A DNA stretch of 32,500 nt from Candidatus Methylomirabilis sp. (GTDB taxonomy: Bacteria > Methylomirabilota > Methylomirabilia > Methylomirabilales > CSP1-5). Below, piece by piece: positions 17,394 to 25,621 of the stretch (positions are counted from its first letter, which is position 1; every line of letters starts with the position of its first letter). The stretch covers positions 1-32,500 of the forward strand of contig JAAXQN010000060.1 in NCBI GenBank assembly GCA_012974305.1, read 5' to 3'. Made by a program: the position numbers and the translations under genes. Under the pieces are notes generated by a model that saw nothing but the letters and a program-made list of their open reading frames with translations, had not been told where the DNA came from and made no database searches.

Positions 17394-17667
17394 TTACCCT
17401 TTCTCCGACCGTTGAGTGACTCTTAGCCGGCAAGGCTTCTGTATTTCACTCGGGACCTTTTGCACGACCGTGATCTACCCCGTGATCCGGATCCTTCGTG
17501 GGAGAAAGGCAAATAAGCAGAGAGTCGCCAAACAAACAAGCAAGGGAGGTTTGCAAGAGAGCATGAGCCTGAAGGGTCCACGGATACGGAAAAGCACTCA
17601 TTTAGTGAACGAAGATCGCTTACAACCTCCCCGGACAGGTGATAAGGACTCCCCTTTGGGTGACGAA

Positions 17668-17696
17668 AGGGTAAGGAAACAGGCGCTTTGTGTCAA
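17668..17696 (-). promoter_or_regulatory. Putative sigma-70 promoter for adk-pap-CHAD-sixA-ppk1
   Basis: On the minus strand a perfect -35 TTGACA (17691-17696) is followed by 17 nt and a -10 TACCCT (17668-17673). It points to adk, leaving a leader of roughly 270 nt before its ATG. Confidence 0.45.
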
Positions 17697-17796
17697 GGGA
17701 AAACCGGATTCACAATAATCTGTCCTGTGGTTGTGCTCCCGCCAGCCTGTGTGCCGTTTCGATCCTCTCGGTCTCCCGTCATGGCATAGGGGATTT

Positions 17797-17879
17797 CCCC
17801 GATGCCAAACATGGGTGTTTCACCGATAGAAAAAACAGGTTTTCCCCCTATTTACGCGCAAAGGCTATAGCAGTATAAC
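17797..17879 (+). promoter_or_regulatory. Shared operator plus promoter, copy 3 (drives the Mla operon)
   Basis: CCCCGATG-ccaaa-CATGGG (17797-17815) is followed by ACCGATAGAAAAAACAGG, then a -35 TTTACG (17851-17856), 17 nt, and a -10 TATAAC (17874-17879). The half-site to -35 distance is 50 nt, as in the other two copies. The -10 is about 185 nt ahead of mlaE. Confidence 0.65.
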
Positions 17880-18066
17880 AGTGGCGGACCACCACTGAGC
17901 GATGTGGAAGGGGTAATCCATTACGTCCAAATCTAATTAGTTGACAAATTTCTGTTTCTTGAATAGTTTGTGGTCTCGCGAAATGCCGTTTGATATTTGA
18001 ACGCTCGTGGCTAAAGGCCTAAGACCAGGGACGTTAAGTGACCGCTGAGGGCTGAGTGCTAACTCT

Positions 18067-19218
18067 ATGGATGCCGCGACGAAGATAGCTGCCGCGCACG
18101 GTGAAATGAGCTTCAGTCGTCCGACGGACGACACGCTGCTTGTCCGGCTCTCCGGGAGCTGGAAGATGCAGGATAAGCTGCCCTCGCACACCGAGGTAGA
18201 GCAGCAGGTTGCATCCGGCCCTCGGGTCAAGCGCGTCGCCTTTGATACCCAGGGCATCACGGCCTGGGATTCTGGGCTTGTGACCTTCCTGCTCAAGATC
18301 CTTACCCAGAACACACAGAACCAGATCGAGACGGACCAGGCGGGCCTGCCGGAGGGGGTCAGACGACTCCTGGCACTCGCCACCGCGGTTCCAGAGCGCG
18401 AGGGGGCGGCCAGAAAGGCGGTCCGCATTCCGCTGCTGGTCCGCGTCGGCAAGGGGACGATTGCTGCGGTCGAAGAAGCAAAGGGAATGCTCGCCTTCCT
18501 GGGCGAGGCCTTGCTGGTGTTCCTCACGTTCTTGCGTGGGAAGGCACGCTTCCGCCGATCGGATCTCTTCCTGATCATACAAGAGAGTGGTGCCAACGCG
18601 TTGGGCATTGTTACGCTCATCAGTTTCCTGGTGGGCCTGATCCTTGCGTTTATGGGGGGGATCCAACTGCGGCAATTCGCCGCAGAGATCTTTGTGGCCA
18701 ACCTTGTGGGACTGGGCATGATACGCGAGATGGCGCCCATCATGACTGGCATTATCATGGCCGGACGCACCGGGGCGGCGTTTGCCGCGCAGCTCGGCAC
18801 GATGCAGGTGAACGAGGAGATCGATGCGCTCAAGGTCCTGGGGCTCTCACCCATGGAATTCCTGGTCTTGCCGCGCATGCTGGCACTCGTGTTGATGATG
18901 CCGCTGCTCACCTTGTATGCGGACCTTGTAAGCATCCTAGGCGGCCTCGTCGTGGCGCAGGGATTCGGTATCTCCGCAACGGAGTACGTCATCCAGACCA
19001 TGAAGGCGGTCCACCTGCACGATCTTGCCTTTGGGCTCTTCAAGAGCGCGGTGTTTGGCGTCATCGTGGCCATTTCCGGGTGCCTGCGGGGCATTCAGTG
19101 CGGGCGAAGTGCCCAGGCGGTCGGCGAAGCAACCACCTCGGCGGTGGTGATGTCTATCGTCCTCATCATCACGCTGGACGGGATCTTTGCGGTCGTCGCC
19201 GATGTGCTCGGTTTGTAG
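18067..19218 (+). CDS. mlaE: MlaE-type lipid ABC permease with N-terminal STAS domain
   Basis: The inner-membrane permease of an Mla/Mce-type phospholipid transporter. Residues 1 to about 115 form a STAS-like domain (VKRVAFDTQGITAWDSG), which in the E. coli system is the separate protein MlaB, so here MlaB and MlaE look fused. The remaining 260 residues are the MlaE permease: FLVGLILAFMGG, GLGMIREMAPIMTGI, AGRTGAAFAAQLGTM, and EEIDALKVLGLSP. The ATG at 18067 lacks a good ribosome binding site. It is first in a four-gene operon with ATPase, MCE protein and lipoprotein. Confidence 0.92.
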   Translation: MDAATKIAAAHGEMSFSRPTDDTLLVRLSGSWKMQDKLPSHTEVEQQVASGPRVKRVAFDTQGITAWDSGLVTFLLKILTQNTQNQIETDQAGLPEGVRRLLALATAVPEREGAARKAVRIPLLVRVGKGTIAAVEEAKGMLAFLGEALLVFLTFLRGKARFRRSDLFLIIQESGANALGIVTLISFLVGLILAFMGGIQLRQFAAEIFVANLVGLGMIREMAPIMTGIIMAGRTGAAFAAQLGTMQVNEEIDALKVLGLSPMEFLVLPRMLALVLMMPLLTLYADLVSILGGLVVAQGFGISATEYVIQTMKAVHLHDLAFGLFKSAVFGVIVAISGCLRGIQCGRSAQAVGEATTSAVVMSIVLIITLDGIFAVVADVLGL

Positions 19219-19238
19219 CGGAGGAAGGGTCCAAAGCA

Positions 19239-20012
19239 ATGGCACAAACAGAGGCGCGCATCACGGTTCAAAATGTCACGATGGCCTACGGGGATTTCGT
19301 GATCCAGCGCGACCTGAACTTCTCGGTCAAAGCTGCCGAAATTTTCATTATTATGGGCGGGAGTGGTTGTGGCAAGAGCACGGTCATGCGGGCCCTGATC
19401 GGACTCAAGGCACCGGCGCGCGGGGACGTGCTGTACGACGGCGAGAATTTCTGGAAGGCAGAGCCATCGGAACGCGAACGTATGAACCGACGATTCGGGG
19501 TGTGCTATCAAAGTGGTGCGCTCTGGAGCTCCATGACGTTAGCCGAAAACGTGGGCCTGGCGCTGGGGGAGTATACGAGTCTCAGGGCCAGCGAGATTCG
19601 CGAAATCGCGTCGCTGAAGCTGGCGCTGGTGGGCCTGGCTGGCTTCGAAGACTATTACCCGTCCGAGATCAGCGGGGGCATGCAGAAGCGGGTTGGCGTG
19701 GCCCGGGCTTTGGCGATGGACCCTGATATCCTCTTCTTTGACGAGCCGTCGGCGGGACTGGATCCGATCAGCTCAAAGCTGCTGGATGACCTGATCCTTG
19801 AGCTGCGAGACAGTCTCGGCGCAACCGTGGTCGTGGTGACGCACGAACTCGCGAGCATCTTTGGTATTGCCGACAGCTCGGTCTTCCTTGATCCCGAGAC
19901 CAAGACGATGCTCGCCGTGGGGAACCCCAAGACCCTGCGCGACCAGTCGGCGAATCCGAAGATTCGCACTTTTCTCACCCGAGGCGAGTTCGCTTCGGCA
20001 ACGAAGGGATAA
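19239..20012 (+). CDS. mlaF: MlaF-type lipid ABC transporter ATPase
   Basis: A 257-residue ABC ATPase: Walker A GGSGCGKST (40-48), Q-loop in GVCYQSGALWSSM, signature SGGMQKRVGVARAL and Walker B ILFFDEPSAGLDP. The SGGMQKR signature and the QSGAL Q-loop are typical of the MlaF/Mkl subfamily. The ATG at 19239 is 20 bp after mlaE and preceded by GGAGGAAGGG. It powers the permease encoded just upstream. Confidence 0.93.
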   Translation: MAQTEARITVQNVTMAYGDFVIQRDLNFSVKAAEIFIIMGGSGCGKSTVMRALIGLKAPARGDVLYDGENFWKAEPSERERMNRRFGVCYQSGALWSSMTLAENVGLALGEYTSLRASEIREIASLKLALVGLAGFEDYYPSEISGGMQKRVGVARALAMDPDILFFDEPSAGLDPISSKLLDDLILELRDSLGATVVVVTHELASIFGIADSSVFLDPETKTMLAVGNPKTLRDQSANPKIRTFLTRGEFASATKG

Positions 20013-20055
20013 CAAGGCCCGGGACCTGGCCCCGGGCCGGGATGGGAGTTGAGTC

Positions 20056-21051
20056 ATGGCTAAGAAAGCGAATCCTGCGGTCATCGGTGGCTTTGTCGTG
20101 GGTGCGGCGGCCCTGCTCGTCGTCGGAGTGCTGGTCTTCGGGAGTGGCAAGCTCTGGAAAGCTACGCGTCCCTGGGTTTCATACTTTCCCGGTTCCGTGA
20201 AGGGCCTGCAAGTGGGAGCCCCGGTGACCTTCAGAGGTGTCAAGATCGGTCAGGTCACCAGCATCAAAGCGGTACTCAACGTCAGGGATGAACCGTTGAC
20301 GATACTGACTCCGGTGTACTGGGAATACGACACGGACATGGTTGAGACAGTTGGGATTTCAAGAGCCGAACTGAATAAAATGGCGGCGGCTGGGCGACCG
20401 GTCGATCAACTACTGATCAAACGTGGGTTGAGAGCCCAGCTGCAATTGCAGAGTTTTGTGACGGGCCAGAAATTCATCCAGATCGACTTTCATCCCGACA
20501 CTCCTATCAGGCTGGTCGGCGTTGACACCGATGTTCCAGAGTATCCAACCATTCCATCAAGCTTGGCACACTTGACCAAATCCCTCGAGGAGCTTCCGCT
20601 CAGGGAAATCGGTGACGCCGCGCTGAATTTGCTCCACCATGCGGATCAACTGGTGAATTCACCCGAAGTGAAGGCAGTTCTGCGCTCCGCGAACGAAACC
20701 CTGAAGACGTACGACAAGGTGGGGCGAGATATCGATAGCGAGATCATTCCGCAGACTTCGAAGCTGGTCAAGAACATCGATACTCAGATCATTCCGCAGA
20801 CTTCGAAGCTGGTCCGAGACCTCGATAGCCAAGTCACGCCGGCGGCTCATGACGCCCTGAAGGAAGCTGAGGCGACGCTCGCGACGTACAGAGACCTCAT
20901 GGCAGAGGGTTCGCCGGTGCGGTACGAACTGGTGAAACTGCTCTCTGAGGGGGCTGGAGCAGCGCGCTCCTTGCGTGTTTTGGCCGATTATCTCGAGCGA
21001 CACCCAGAAGCCTTGCTTGCCGGCAAGGGCGGCCCGGGTGGCAGGAGGTAA
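20056..21051 (+). CDS. MCE-domain lipid-binding protein (MlaD/PqiB-like)
   Basis: The periplasmic lipid-binding component. It has one N-terminal membrane anchor (about 8-30, VIGGFVVGAAALLVVGVLVF) and an MCE domain: YFPGSVKGLQVGAPVTFRGVKIGQV, later RGLRAQLQLQSFVTGQKFIQIDF. The C-terminal third (about 190-310) is helical and contains a 15-residue repeat, IIPQTSKLV, in two near-perfect copies, which may extend a helical tube. It follows mlaF by 43 bp. The single MCE domain is MlaD-like; the pairing with a PqiC-type lipoprotein is more like the Pqi system. Confidence 0.9.
   Translation: MAKKANPAVIGGFVVGAAALLVVGVLVFGSGKLWKATRPWVSYFPGSVKGLQVGAPVTFRGVKIGQVTSIKAVLNVRDEPLTILTPVYWEYDTDMVETVGISRAELNKMAAAGRPVDQLLIKRGLRAQLQLQSFVTGQKFIQIDFHPDTPIRLVGVDTDVPEYPTIPSSLAHLTKSLEELPLREIGDAALNLLHHADQLVNSPEVKAVLRSANETLKTYDKVGRDIDSEIIPQTSKLVKNIDTQIIPQTSKLVRDLDSQVTPAAHDALKEAEATLATYRDLMAEGSPVRYELVKLLSEGAGAARSLRVLADYLERHPEALLAGKGGPGGRR
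20741..20814 (+). repeat. In-gene tandem repeat, period 45 bp
   Basis: A 29-nt sequence at 20741-20769 recurs exactly at 20786-20814, 45 nt later, in frame within the MCE gene. It encodes the repeated IIPQTSKLV and could expand or contract. Confidence 0.85.
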
Positions 21052-21054
21052 AGC

Positions 21055-21663
21055 ATGCGCCGTTTCGTTCTTCCATTGGCAGTCGTCACGCTTGGTGCCT
21101 CCGTTCTGGGAGGGTGCGTAGGGAAAAGCAAGCCCTCGAAATTCTATCTCTTGAGTCCCCTCCCCGATGCGAAGGTGGGGAAACAGGTCGCAGCGGGTAA
21201 GCGGGATCTCGCCGTCGGGATCGGGCCGGTTGTGCTTCCGCCGTATCTGGATCGGACGCAGATCGTGACCCGCGCCAGCCCGAATCAACTCGACCTTGCC
21301 GAGTTCGATCGGTGGGCAGAGTCGCTGCGGCACAACTTCTCCCGCACGCTCACGGAAAATCTGTCGATCCTGCTCGCGACGCATCATGTCGCCGTCTTCC
21401 CATGGGACGGGTCGACTCCGATCGACTACCAGGTCGCGGTGGACGTGACTCGCTTTGAAGGCGACGCGGATGGGAACGCGGTGCTGATCGCTCGATGGAG
21501 CATCTTTGGGAAAGGTATGAAAGAACTGCTCGTGAGAAGGAGATCACGCTTTAGCGAGCCTGCCGGTACGGAGGACTACGAGGTGTTGGCTTCCGCCATG
21601 AGCCGGACGCTCGCGAATCTCAGTCGGGAGATTGCCACAGCCATCGAGACCGTCTCGCGGTAA
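21055..21663 (+). CDS. PqiC-like ABC transport auxiliary lipoprotein
   Basis: A 202-residue lipoprotein of the ABC_trans_aux family (PF03886), which binds the outer-membrane end of MCE complexes. The signal peptide ends in the lipobox LGGC (Cys at 21). The mature protein opens with KFYLLSPLPDA, then LAVGIGPVVLPPYLDRTQIVTR and FDRWAESLRHNFSRTLTENL, all family landmarks. It starts 4 bp after the MCE gene stop. It probably anchors the lipid path to the outer membrane. Confidence 0.9.
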   Translation: MRRFVLPLAVVTLGASVLGGCVGKSKPSKFYLLSPLPDAKVGKQVAAGKRDLAVGIGPVVLPPYLDRTQIVTRASPNQLDLAEFDRWAESLRHNFSRTLTENLSILLATHHVAVFPWDGSTPIDYQVAVDVTRFEGDADGNAVLIARWSIFGKGMKELLVRRRSRFSEPAGTEDYEVLASAMSRTLANLSREIATAIETVSR

Positions 21664-21789
21664 CTGCCCGACACGAGGGTAGCCCTGCAATAGCATTAGG
21701 GCTCTTCCGCTGCACCCAACCCATATCCATCTTTGCCTCCCAGGCTGCACTTAGGGCAAACAAACGCATATTACAACAAGGAGAAGGAC

Positions 21790-22284
21790 ATGCTGAGCCA
21801 GTCACTCCAGAAAGCGATCAATGATCAGATCAAGGACGAGCTGTATTCGGCATATCTGTACCTTTCGATGTCGGCGTACCTCGAGACAATCCACCTGTCG
21901 GGATCTGCGCGGTGGATGCGCCTGCAAAGCCAGGAAGAAGCATCGCACGCGATGAAGTTCTTTGACTACGTCCTCGAACGGGAGGGTCGCGTGGTGCTGC
22001 AGGCCATCGAACAGCCGCCTCAAAAGTTCAAGTCGATGCTCGATGTTTTTCAGCAAGCGCTCGAGCACGAGCGGAAGGTCACCGGCATTATCCACCGCCT
22101 GTATGATCTGGCGGGCAAGGAGCGGGACTACGCGACCCAGGTGATGCTGCAGTGGTTTATCACAGAGCAGGTGGAAGAGGAGAAAAATGCTGGCGAGGTT
22201 GTGGACCAGATCAAAATGATCGGAGATCAGCCCGCAGCGCTGTTCTTCTTGGATAAGCAGTTGGGCGCCCGCGAGGCGGAGTAA
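21790..22284 (+). CDS. ftnA: Ferritin (FtnA type)
   Basis: A 164-residue iron-storage protein. All ferroxidase-centre residues of E. coli FtnA occur at the same numbers: Glu17, Glu50, His53, Glu94, Gln127 and Glu130. The start at 21790 has AAGGAG upstream; an earlier in-frame start at 21733 would add a poor N-terminus. It forms a 24-subunit shell storing iron as ferric mineral. It lies 126 bp after the Mla operon and probably has its own transcript. Confidence 0.93.
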   Translation: MLSQSLQKAINDQIKDELYSAYLYLSMSAYLETIHLSGSARWMRLQSQEEASHAMKFFDYVLEREGRVVLQAIEQPPQKFKSMLDVFQQALEHERKVTGIIHRLYDLAGKERDYATQVMLQWFITEQVEEEKNAGEVVDQIKMIGDQPAALFFLDKQLGAREAE

Positions 22285-22310
22285 GTCAGGGTAAGGTTTG
22301 CCGAAAGGGC

Positions 22311-22339
22311 TTGACCTCTTGTAAGCACCTGACTAGACT
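22311..22339 (+). promoter_or_regulatory. Putative sigma-70 promoter for ispH
   Basis: A -35 TTGACC (22311-22316), 17-nt spacer and -10 TAGACT (22334-22339) lie about 90 nt before the ispH start, just after the ferritin stop. Confidence 0.5.
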
Positions 22340-22429
22340 CGTTATGTTACCCAGATTCTATGACCTTTCCGCCTGCTGCCGGGAGCCGATGAAGGCCCCG
22401 GAGAAGGCGGGCTGACGATAGGGGGGCGT

Positions 22430-23416
22430 ATGGGCATCGAGCGGGTGATCTTGGCGGCGCCGAGGGGCTTTTGCGCGGGCGTAGACCGGGCGATTGATAT
22501 CGTCAATCTGGCCCTGGAGCTCTACGGCACCCCCGTGTACGTCCGGAAAGAGATCGTGCACAATGCGCACGTGGTGCAGGAGCTCGGGGGCCGGGGAGCG
22601 GTCTTTGTGGATGACCTGGAGGAAGTCCCCGACGGAGCCCGCGTGATCTTCAGCGCGCACGGCATCTCGCCGGAGGTCCGGACCCAGGCGGCGGCCAAGG
22701 GACTTCGGGTCATCGACGCCACGTGCCCCCTCGTCACCAAGGTCCATTACGAGGCCATCAAGTATGATCGGGATGGCCGCTGTGTCATTCTGGTGGGGCA
22801 TGCCGGCCATGATGAAGTGATCGGCACCATGGGCCATGCGCCGGGACGGATGCAGCTCGTGGGTACAGTAGAGGAGGCGGAACAGGTCCAGGTCTCGGAC
22901 CCGGATCGGGTTTCGGTGATCACCCAAACGACGTTGAGCATCGATGATACCCGAGAGATCATTGCAGTCCTCAAGCGGCGATTTCCCAGCGCCGTCTTTC
23001 CCCCCAAGGATGATATCTGCTATGCCACCCAGAACCGTCAGGTAGCGGTGAAACAGATGGCCGGGACAATCGACCTCCTCCTGGTCATCGGATCTCCCAA
23101 TAGCTCGAACTCGATGCGCCTGGTCGAGGTAGCCCAGGCGGACGGAGTGCGGGCCTATCTGATCGATGATGTCTCCGAGATAGACCCTGGGTGGCTCGGG
23201 GGGGTCCGGACGGTGGGGATTACCGCGGGCGCTTCGGCCCCGGAGCATCTGGTCCAGGAGGCCGTCGATTTCTTCCGTCGTAGTGGAGTGAGTCAGGTGG
23301 AGAAGTGGGACGGGATCCAAGAGGATGTGGTCTTTGCCCTACCGCCAGAGATCCAGAAGGACGTGCCGGCAGGGAGCAAGGCGGCGCGGTCACTTAGGGT
23401 TTCAGGACAACCTTGA
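22430..23416 (+). CDS. ispH: 4-hydroxy-3-methylbut-2-enyl diphosphate reductase (IspH/LytB)
   Basis: Last step of the MEP pathway, making IPP and DMAPP. Iron-sulfur cluster ligands are Cys15 (GFCAGV), Cys99 (DATCPLV) and Cys197 (DDICYATQNRQ). Catalytic Glu129 is in HDEVIG, and the SSNS motif binds the diphosphate. At 328 residues it is full length. The product feeds ispA and the hopanoid genes on the opposite strand. Its last 23 bp overlap the end of the convergent dehydrogenase gene. Confidence 0.95.
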   Translation: MGIERVILAAPRGFCAGVDRAIDIVNLALELYGTPVYVRKEIVHNAHVVQELGGRGAVFVDDLEEVPDGARVIFSAHGISPEVRTQAAAKGLRVIDATCPLVTKVHYEAIKYDRDGRCVILVGHAGHDEVIGTMGHAPGRMQLVGTVEEAEQVQVSDPDRVSVITQTTLSIDDTREIIAVLKRRFPSAVFPPKDDICYATQNRQVAVKQMAGTIDLLLVIGSPNSSNSMRLVEVAQADGVRAYLIDDVSEIDPGWLGGVRTVGITAGASAPEHLVQEAVDFFRRSGVSQVEKWDGIQEDVVFALPPEIQKDVPAGSKAARSLRVSGQP

Positions 23417-24422
23417 TCGCCTCGCCCCGGCCCAGGAGGTCGAAGGCCTCCGGTAGGGCGCCAAGCGCCATTCTGTGGGTGAGAAGTAGATTCGCGTCCA
23501 CCACCCCCTGAGCAAGGAGCGTGAGGGCCTCCCGGATGTGACGGGGGGTGTGGTGAAAGACACCGAGGAGTGTAAGCTCCTCGTAGTGCATCCGACGGGT
23601 ATCCACCTGAAAACTGGTCCCTGGTTCACAGCCCCCAAACAGGACCACCGTTCCCGCCTTGCGCGTCACCTCGACCGCCTGTTCCCACACTTCGGGTCTC
23701 CCCGTTGCCTCGATCGTGACGTCGGCACCACGCCCCTCGGGGCTGAGCCGCCGGACCTCTGCGACCACGTTCTCTGTCCGCGCTGCATCCAGGATCTCAT
23801 CAGCACCCGCCTCAGCGGCTTTTCTCAGGCGGAACTCCCCCTTCCCCACGACCAGAACCCTGCCCCCCTGGCCTTTTGCCAATTGGGTGAGGAGGAGTCC
23901 CATCGGTCCGGCCCCGAAAATACACAGGGTCTGTCCGAGCTGCACTCCGGAGCGCTCGATCCCGTAGAGAGCACAGGCTAACGGTTCGACCAGGGCGGCC
24001 TGGGCAAAAGTGAGATGGTCCGGGATCGTGAGGAGGTTCTGTTCAACAATCCGGGCCGGGACGCGGATGTACTCGGCGTAAGCACCATTGAGCAGCTCCA
24101 GGTCCTCGCAGAGGTTGACCCGCCCGATTTGACAGGGGAAGCAGCGGTGGCACGGGGCGGAGTTGGCCGCGACCACGCGGTCTCCAACCCGCACATGCAC
24201 AACCCCCTCCCCGACCCCCTCGACCGTGCCAGCCCACTCGTGGCCAAAGAGGGCGGGGGTCTTTTTGATCATCACCGGGTGCCCTCGGCGGTACGTTTTG
24301 AGATCCGTCCCGCAGGTCAGCGCCGAGCCGATCCGGACCAGGACTTCTCCGGGTCCCGGCGTTGGGGTGTCCACCTCTTCAAACCGGATATCTCCGGGGC
24401 GATGAAACACTATCGCCTTCAT
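23394..24422 (-). CDS. Zinc-dependent medium-chain dehydrogenase (first of a pair)
   Basis: A 342-residue MDR-family alcohol/polyol dehydrogenase. Catalytic zinc ligands are Cys37 (TCGTD) and His61-Glu62 (GHEWAG). The structural zinc site has four Cys: 91, 94, 97 and 105. The Rossmann motif reads FGAGPMGLL. The ATG overlaps the stop of the upstream dehydrogenase as ATGA, implying coupled translation. The substrate cannot be read from the sequence; sorbitol or threonine dehydrogenase-like folds are the nearest idea. Its 3' end overlaps ispH on the other strand. Confidence 0.85.
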   Translation of the reverse strand: MKAIVFHRPGDIRFEEVDTPTPGPGEVLVRIGSALTCGTDLKTYRRGHPVMIKKTPALFGHEWAGTVEGVGEGVVHVRVGDRVVAANSAPCHRCFPCQIGRVNLCEDLELLNGAYAEYIRVPARIVEQNLLTIPDHLTFAQAALVEPLACALYGIERSGVQLGQTLCIFGAGPMGLLLTQLAKGQGGRVLVVGKGEFRLRKAAEAGADEILDAARTENVVAEVRRLSPEGRGADVTIEATGRPEVWEQAVEVTRKAGTVVLFGGCEPGTSFQVDTRRMHYEELTLLGVFHHTPRHIREALTLLAQGVVDANLLLTHRMALGALPEAFDLLGRGEAIKVVLKP

Positions 24423-25444
24423 ATCCCTACCTCGACAAAGACCTTGAGAGCGTCCTTTTCCCGAAAGAGGCGCATGCCATGGGCCAGGTCAGCCAAGGGA
24501 ACCCTGTGGGTGATGAGTTCCTTTACCCGGACCTTTCGGTCGGCAAGAAGGGTGAGGGCCTCCTGAAGCTCTAGGGTAGAGGGGGAGTAGCTGCTGACGA
24601 TACTGAGTTCGCGGTGGAAGAAGCGGTGGATGTCCAGATCAACCGGGGGTTGACCCGGCTCGGAGGCAAAGAGGACGAGGACCCCACCATCTCGGAGCAA
24701 GTCGGCAGCCTCTGCAAACGCCCGCGGTCCACCCGCAGTCAGGATGGCGGCGTCGGCCCCGCGGCCGTTGGTTGCATCCCGCACCGCCTGGGCCACCTCG
24801 GGGCGTCCCGGGGTAAGGGTCAAGTCCGTCCCCAGGGTCTTGGCGCGCTCGAGGCGGTCCGAGAGGATGTCGAGCCCGATCACGCGGGTCTGGTAGAGCT
24901 TGAGGATCTGTATCATCATGAGGCCGATGGAGCCCAGCCCGAACACGAGGACGGTGTCGGAGAGGAGGGGATTCAGTCGCTTCACCCCCCTGATACAGCA
25001 GGCGAGCGGTTCGGTGAAGGCGGCCTCTTCGTCCTCTAGAGGAGGCAGGATCGGAAATGTGGCGTATTGGACATTCAGCGCCGGGACCCGAATGTATTCG
25101 GCAAAGCCTCCCGGGTCGATATTGGAGGCTTTGAAGGTCCGACACATTGAGAAGTTGCCGTGCTTGCAGTAATGGCAGGCATAGCAGGGGACGTGGTGAG
25201 AGACAACCACGCGCTCGCCCGTCGTGATTCCTCGGACTCCTTCGCCCACGGCCGAGACGGTTCCCACCACCTCGTGCCCGAGGACCGTGGGAGGCGTCAC
25301 GAGAGCGTGATCCACCTTGGACACGTCGGTCGCGCAGAGCCCACATCCGCTGACCTTGACCAGGAGCTCCCCCGGCCCGATCTTGGGCAGGGGAAGCTGT
25401 ACCAGGCGAATCTGCCGATTCCCCTGGTACACCGCCGCCTTCAT
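24419..25444 (-). CDS. Zinc-dependent medium-chain dehydrogenase (second of a pair)
   Basis: A 341-residue MDR protein with catalytic zinc ligands Cys37 (LCATD) and His57-Glu58 (GHEVVG), a four-Cys structural site (87, 90, 93, 101) and Rossmann motif FGLGSIGLM. I chose the ATG at 25444 because MDR proteins normally open with MKAAVY; an ATG at 25468 with a GGGG close upstream is possible. It and the next gene overlap by four bases, and both are paralogous in motif layout, so they may form a heteromer or act in sequence. About 170 bp separates it from hpnD. Confidence 0.83.
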   Translation of the reverse strand: MKAAVYQGNRQIRLVQLPLPKIGPGELLVKVSGCGLCATDVSKVDHALVTPPTVLGHEVVGTVSAVGEGVRGITTGERVVVSHHVPCYACHYCKHGNFSMCRTFKASNIDPGGFAEYIRVPALNVQYATFPILPPLEDEEAAFTEPLACCIRGVKRLNPLLSDTVLVFGLGSIGLMMIQILKLYQTRVIGLDILSDRLERAKTLGTDLTLTPGRPEVAQAVRDATNGRGADAAILTAGGPRAFAEAADLLRDGGVLVLFASEPGQPPVDLDIHRFFHRELSIVSSYSPSTLELQEALTLLADRKVRVKELITHRVPLADLAHGMRLFREKDALKVFVEVGI

Positions 25445-25507
25445 GGTTTCAATATTGCGCCTCACCATCTTCCCCTTCGCGTTGACCAATCACCGATGTC
25501 GAACGGC

Positions 25508-25621
25508 GACGACCGATGACCGACGACCGTAGACTGTAGATCGTTGACGGATGAAAACTCTGCGAGACGCCGAGGAAGAAAAAGGTTTTTCCTGTCATCG
25601 GAAAACGGTGATCGGTCATCG
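25508..25621. repeat. Imperfect repeat patch between hpnD and the dehydrogenases
   Basis: CGACGACCGATGACC is followed by a partial repeat CGACGACCG (25508-25530). CCGATGACCG at 25512-25521 has an exact reverse complement at 25612-25621, at the 3' end of hpnD. The role is unknown; it may form an RNA structure that reduces transcription into the dehydrogenase genes. Confidence 0.4.

Noticed and set aside
17937-19094. A 385-codon minus-strand frame
   Set aside because: It is antisense to mlaE, is rich in Arg, Ser and Pro, and lacks any domain; it is a by-product of GC-rich coding DNA.
21681-21703. AGCCCT/AGGGCT hairpin after the PqiC-like gene as a terminator
   Set aside because: Six base pairs with an 11-nt loop and no U-run after it; too weak to call.
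22358-23320. A 320-codon minus-strand frame
   Set aside because: It mirrors ispH and shows no protein family; ispH has all its cluster ligands.
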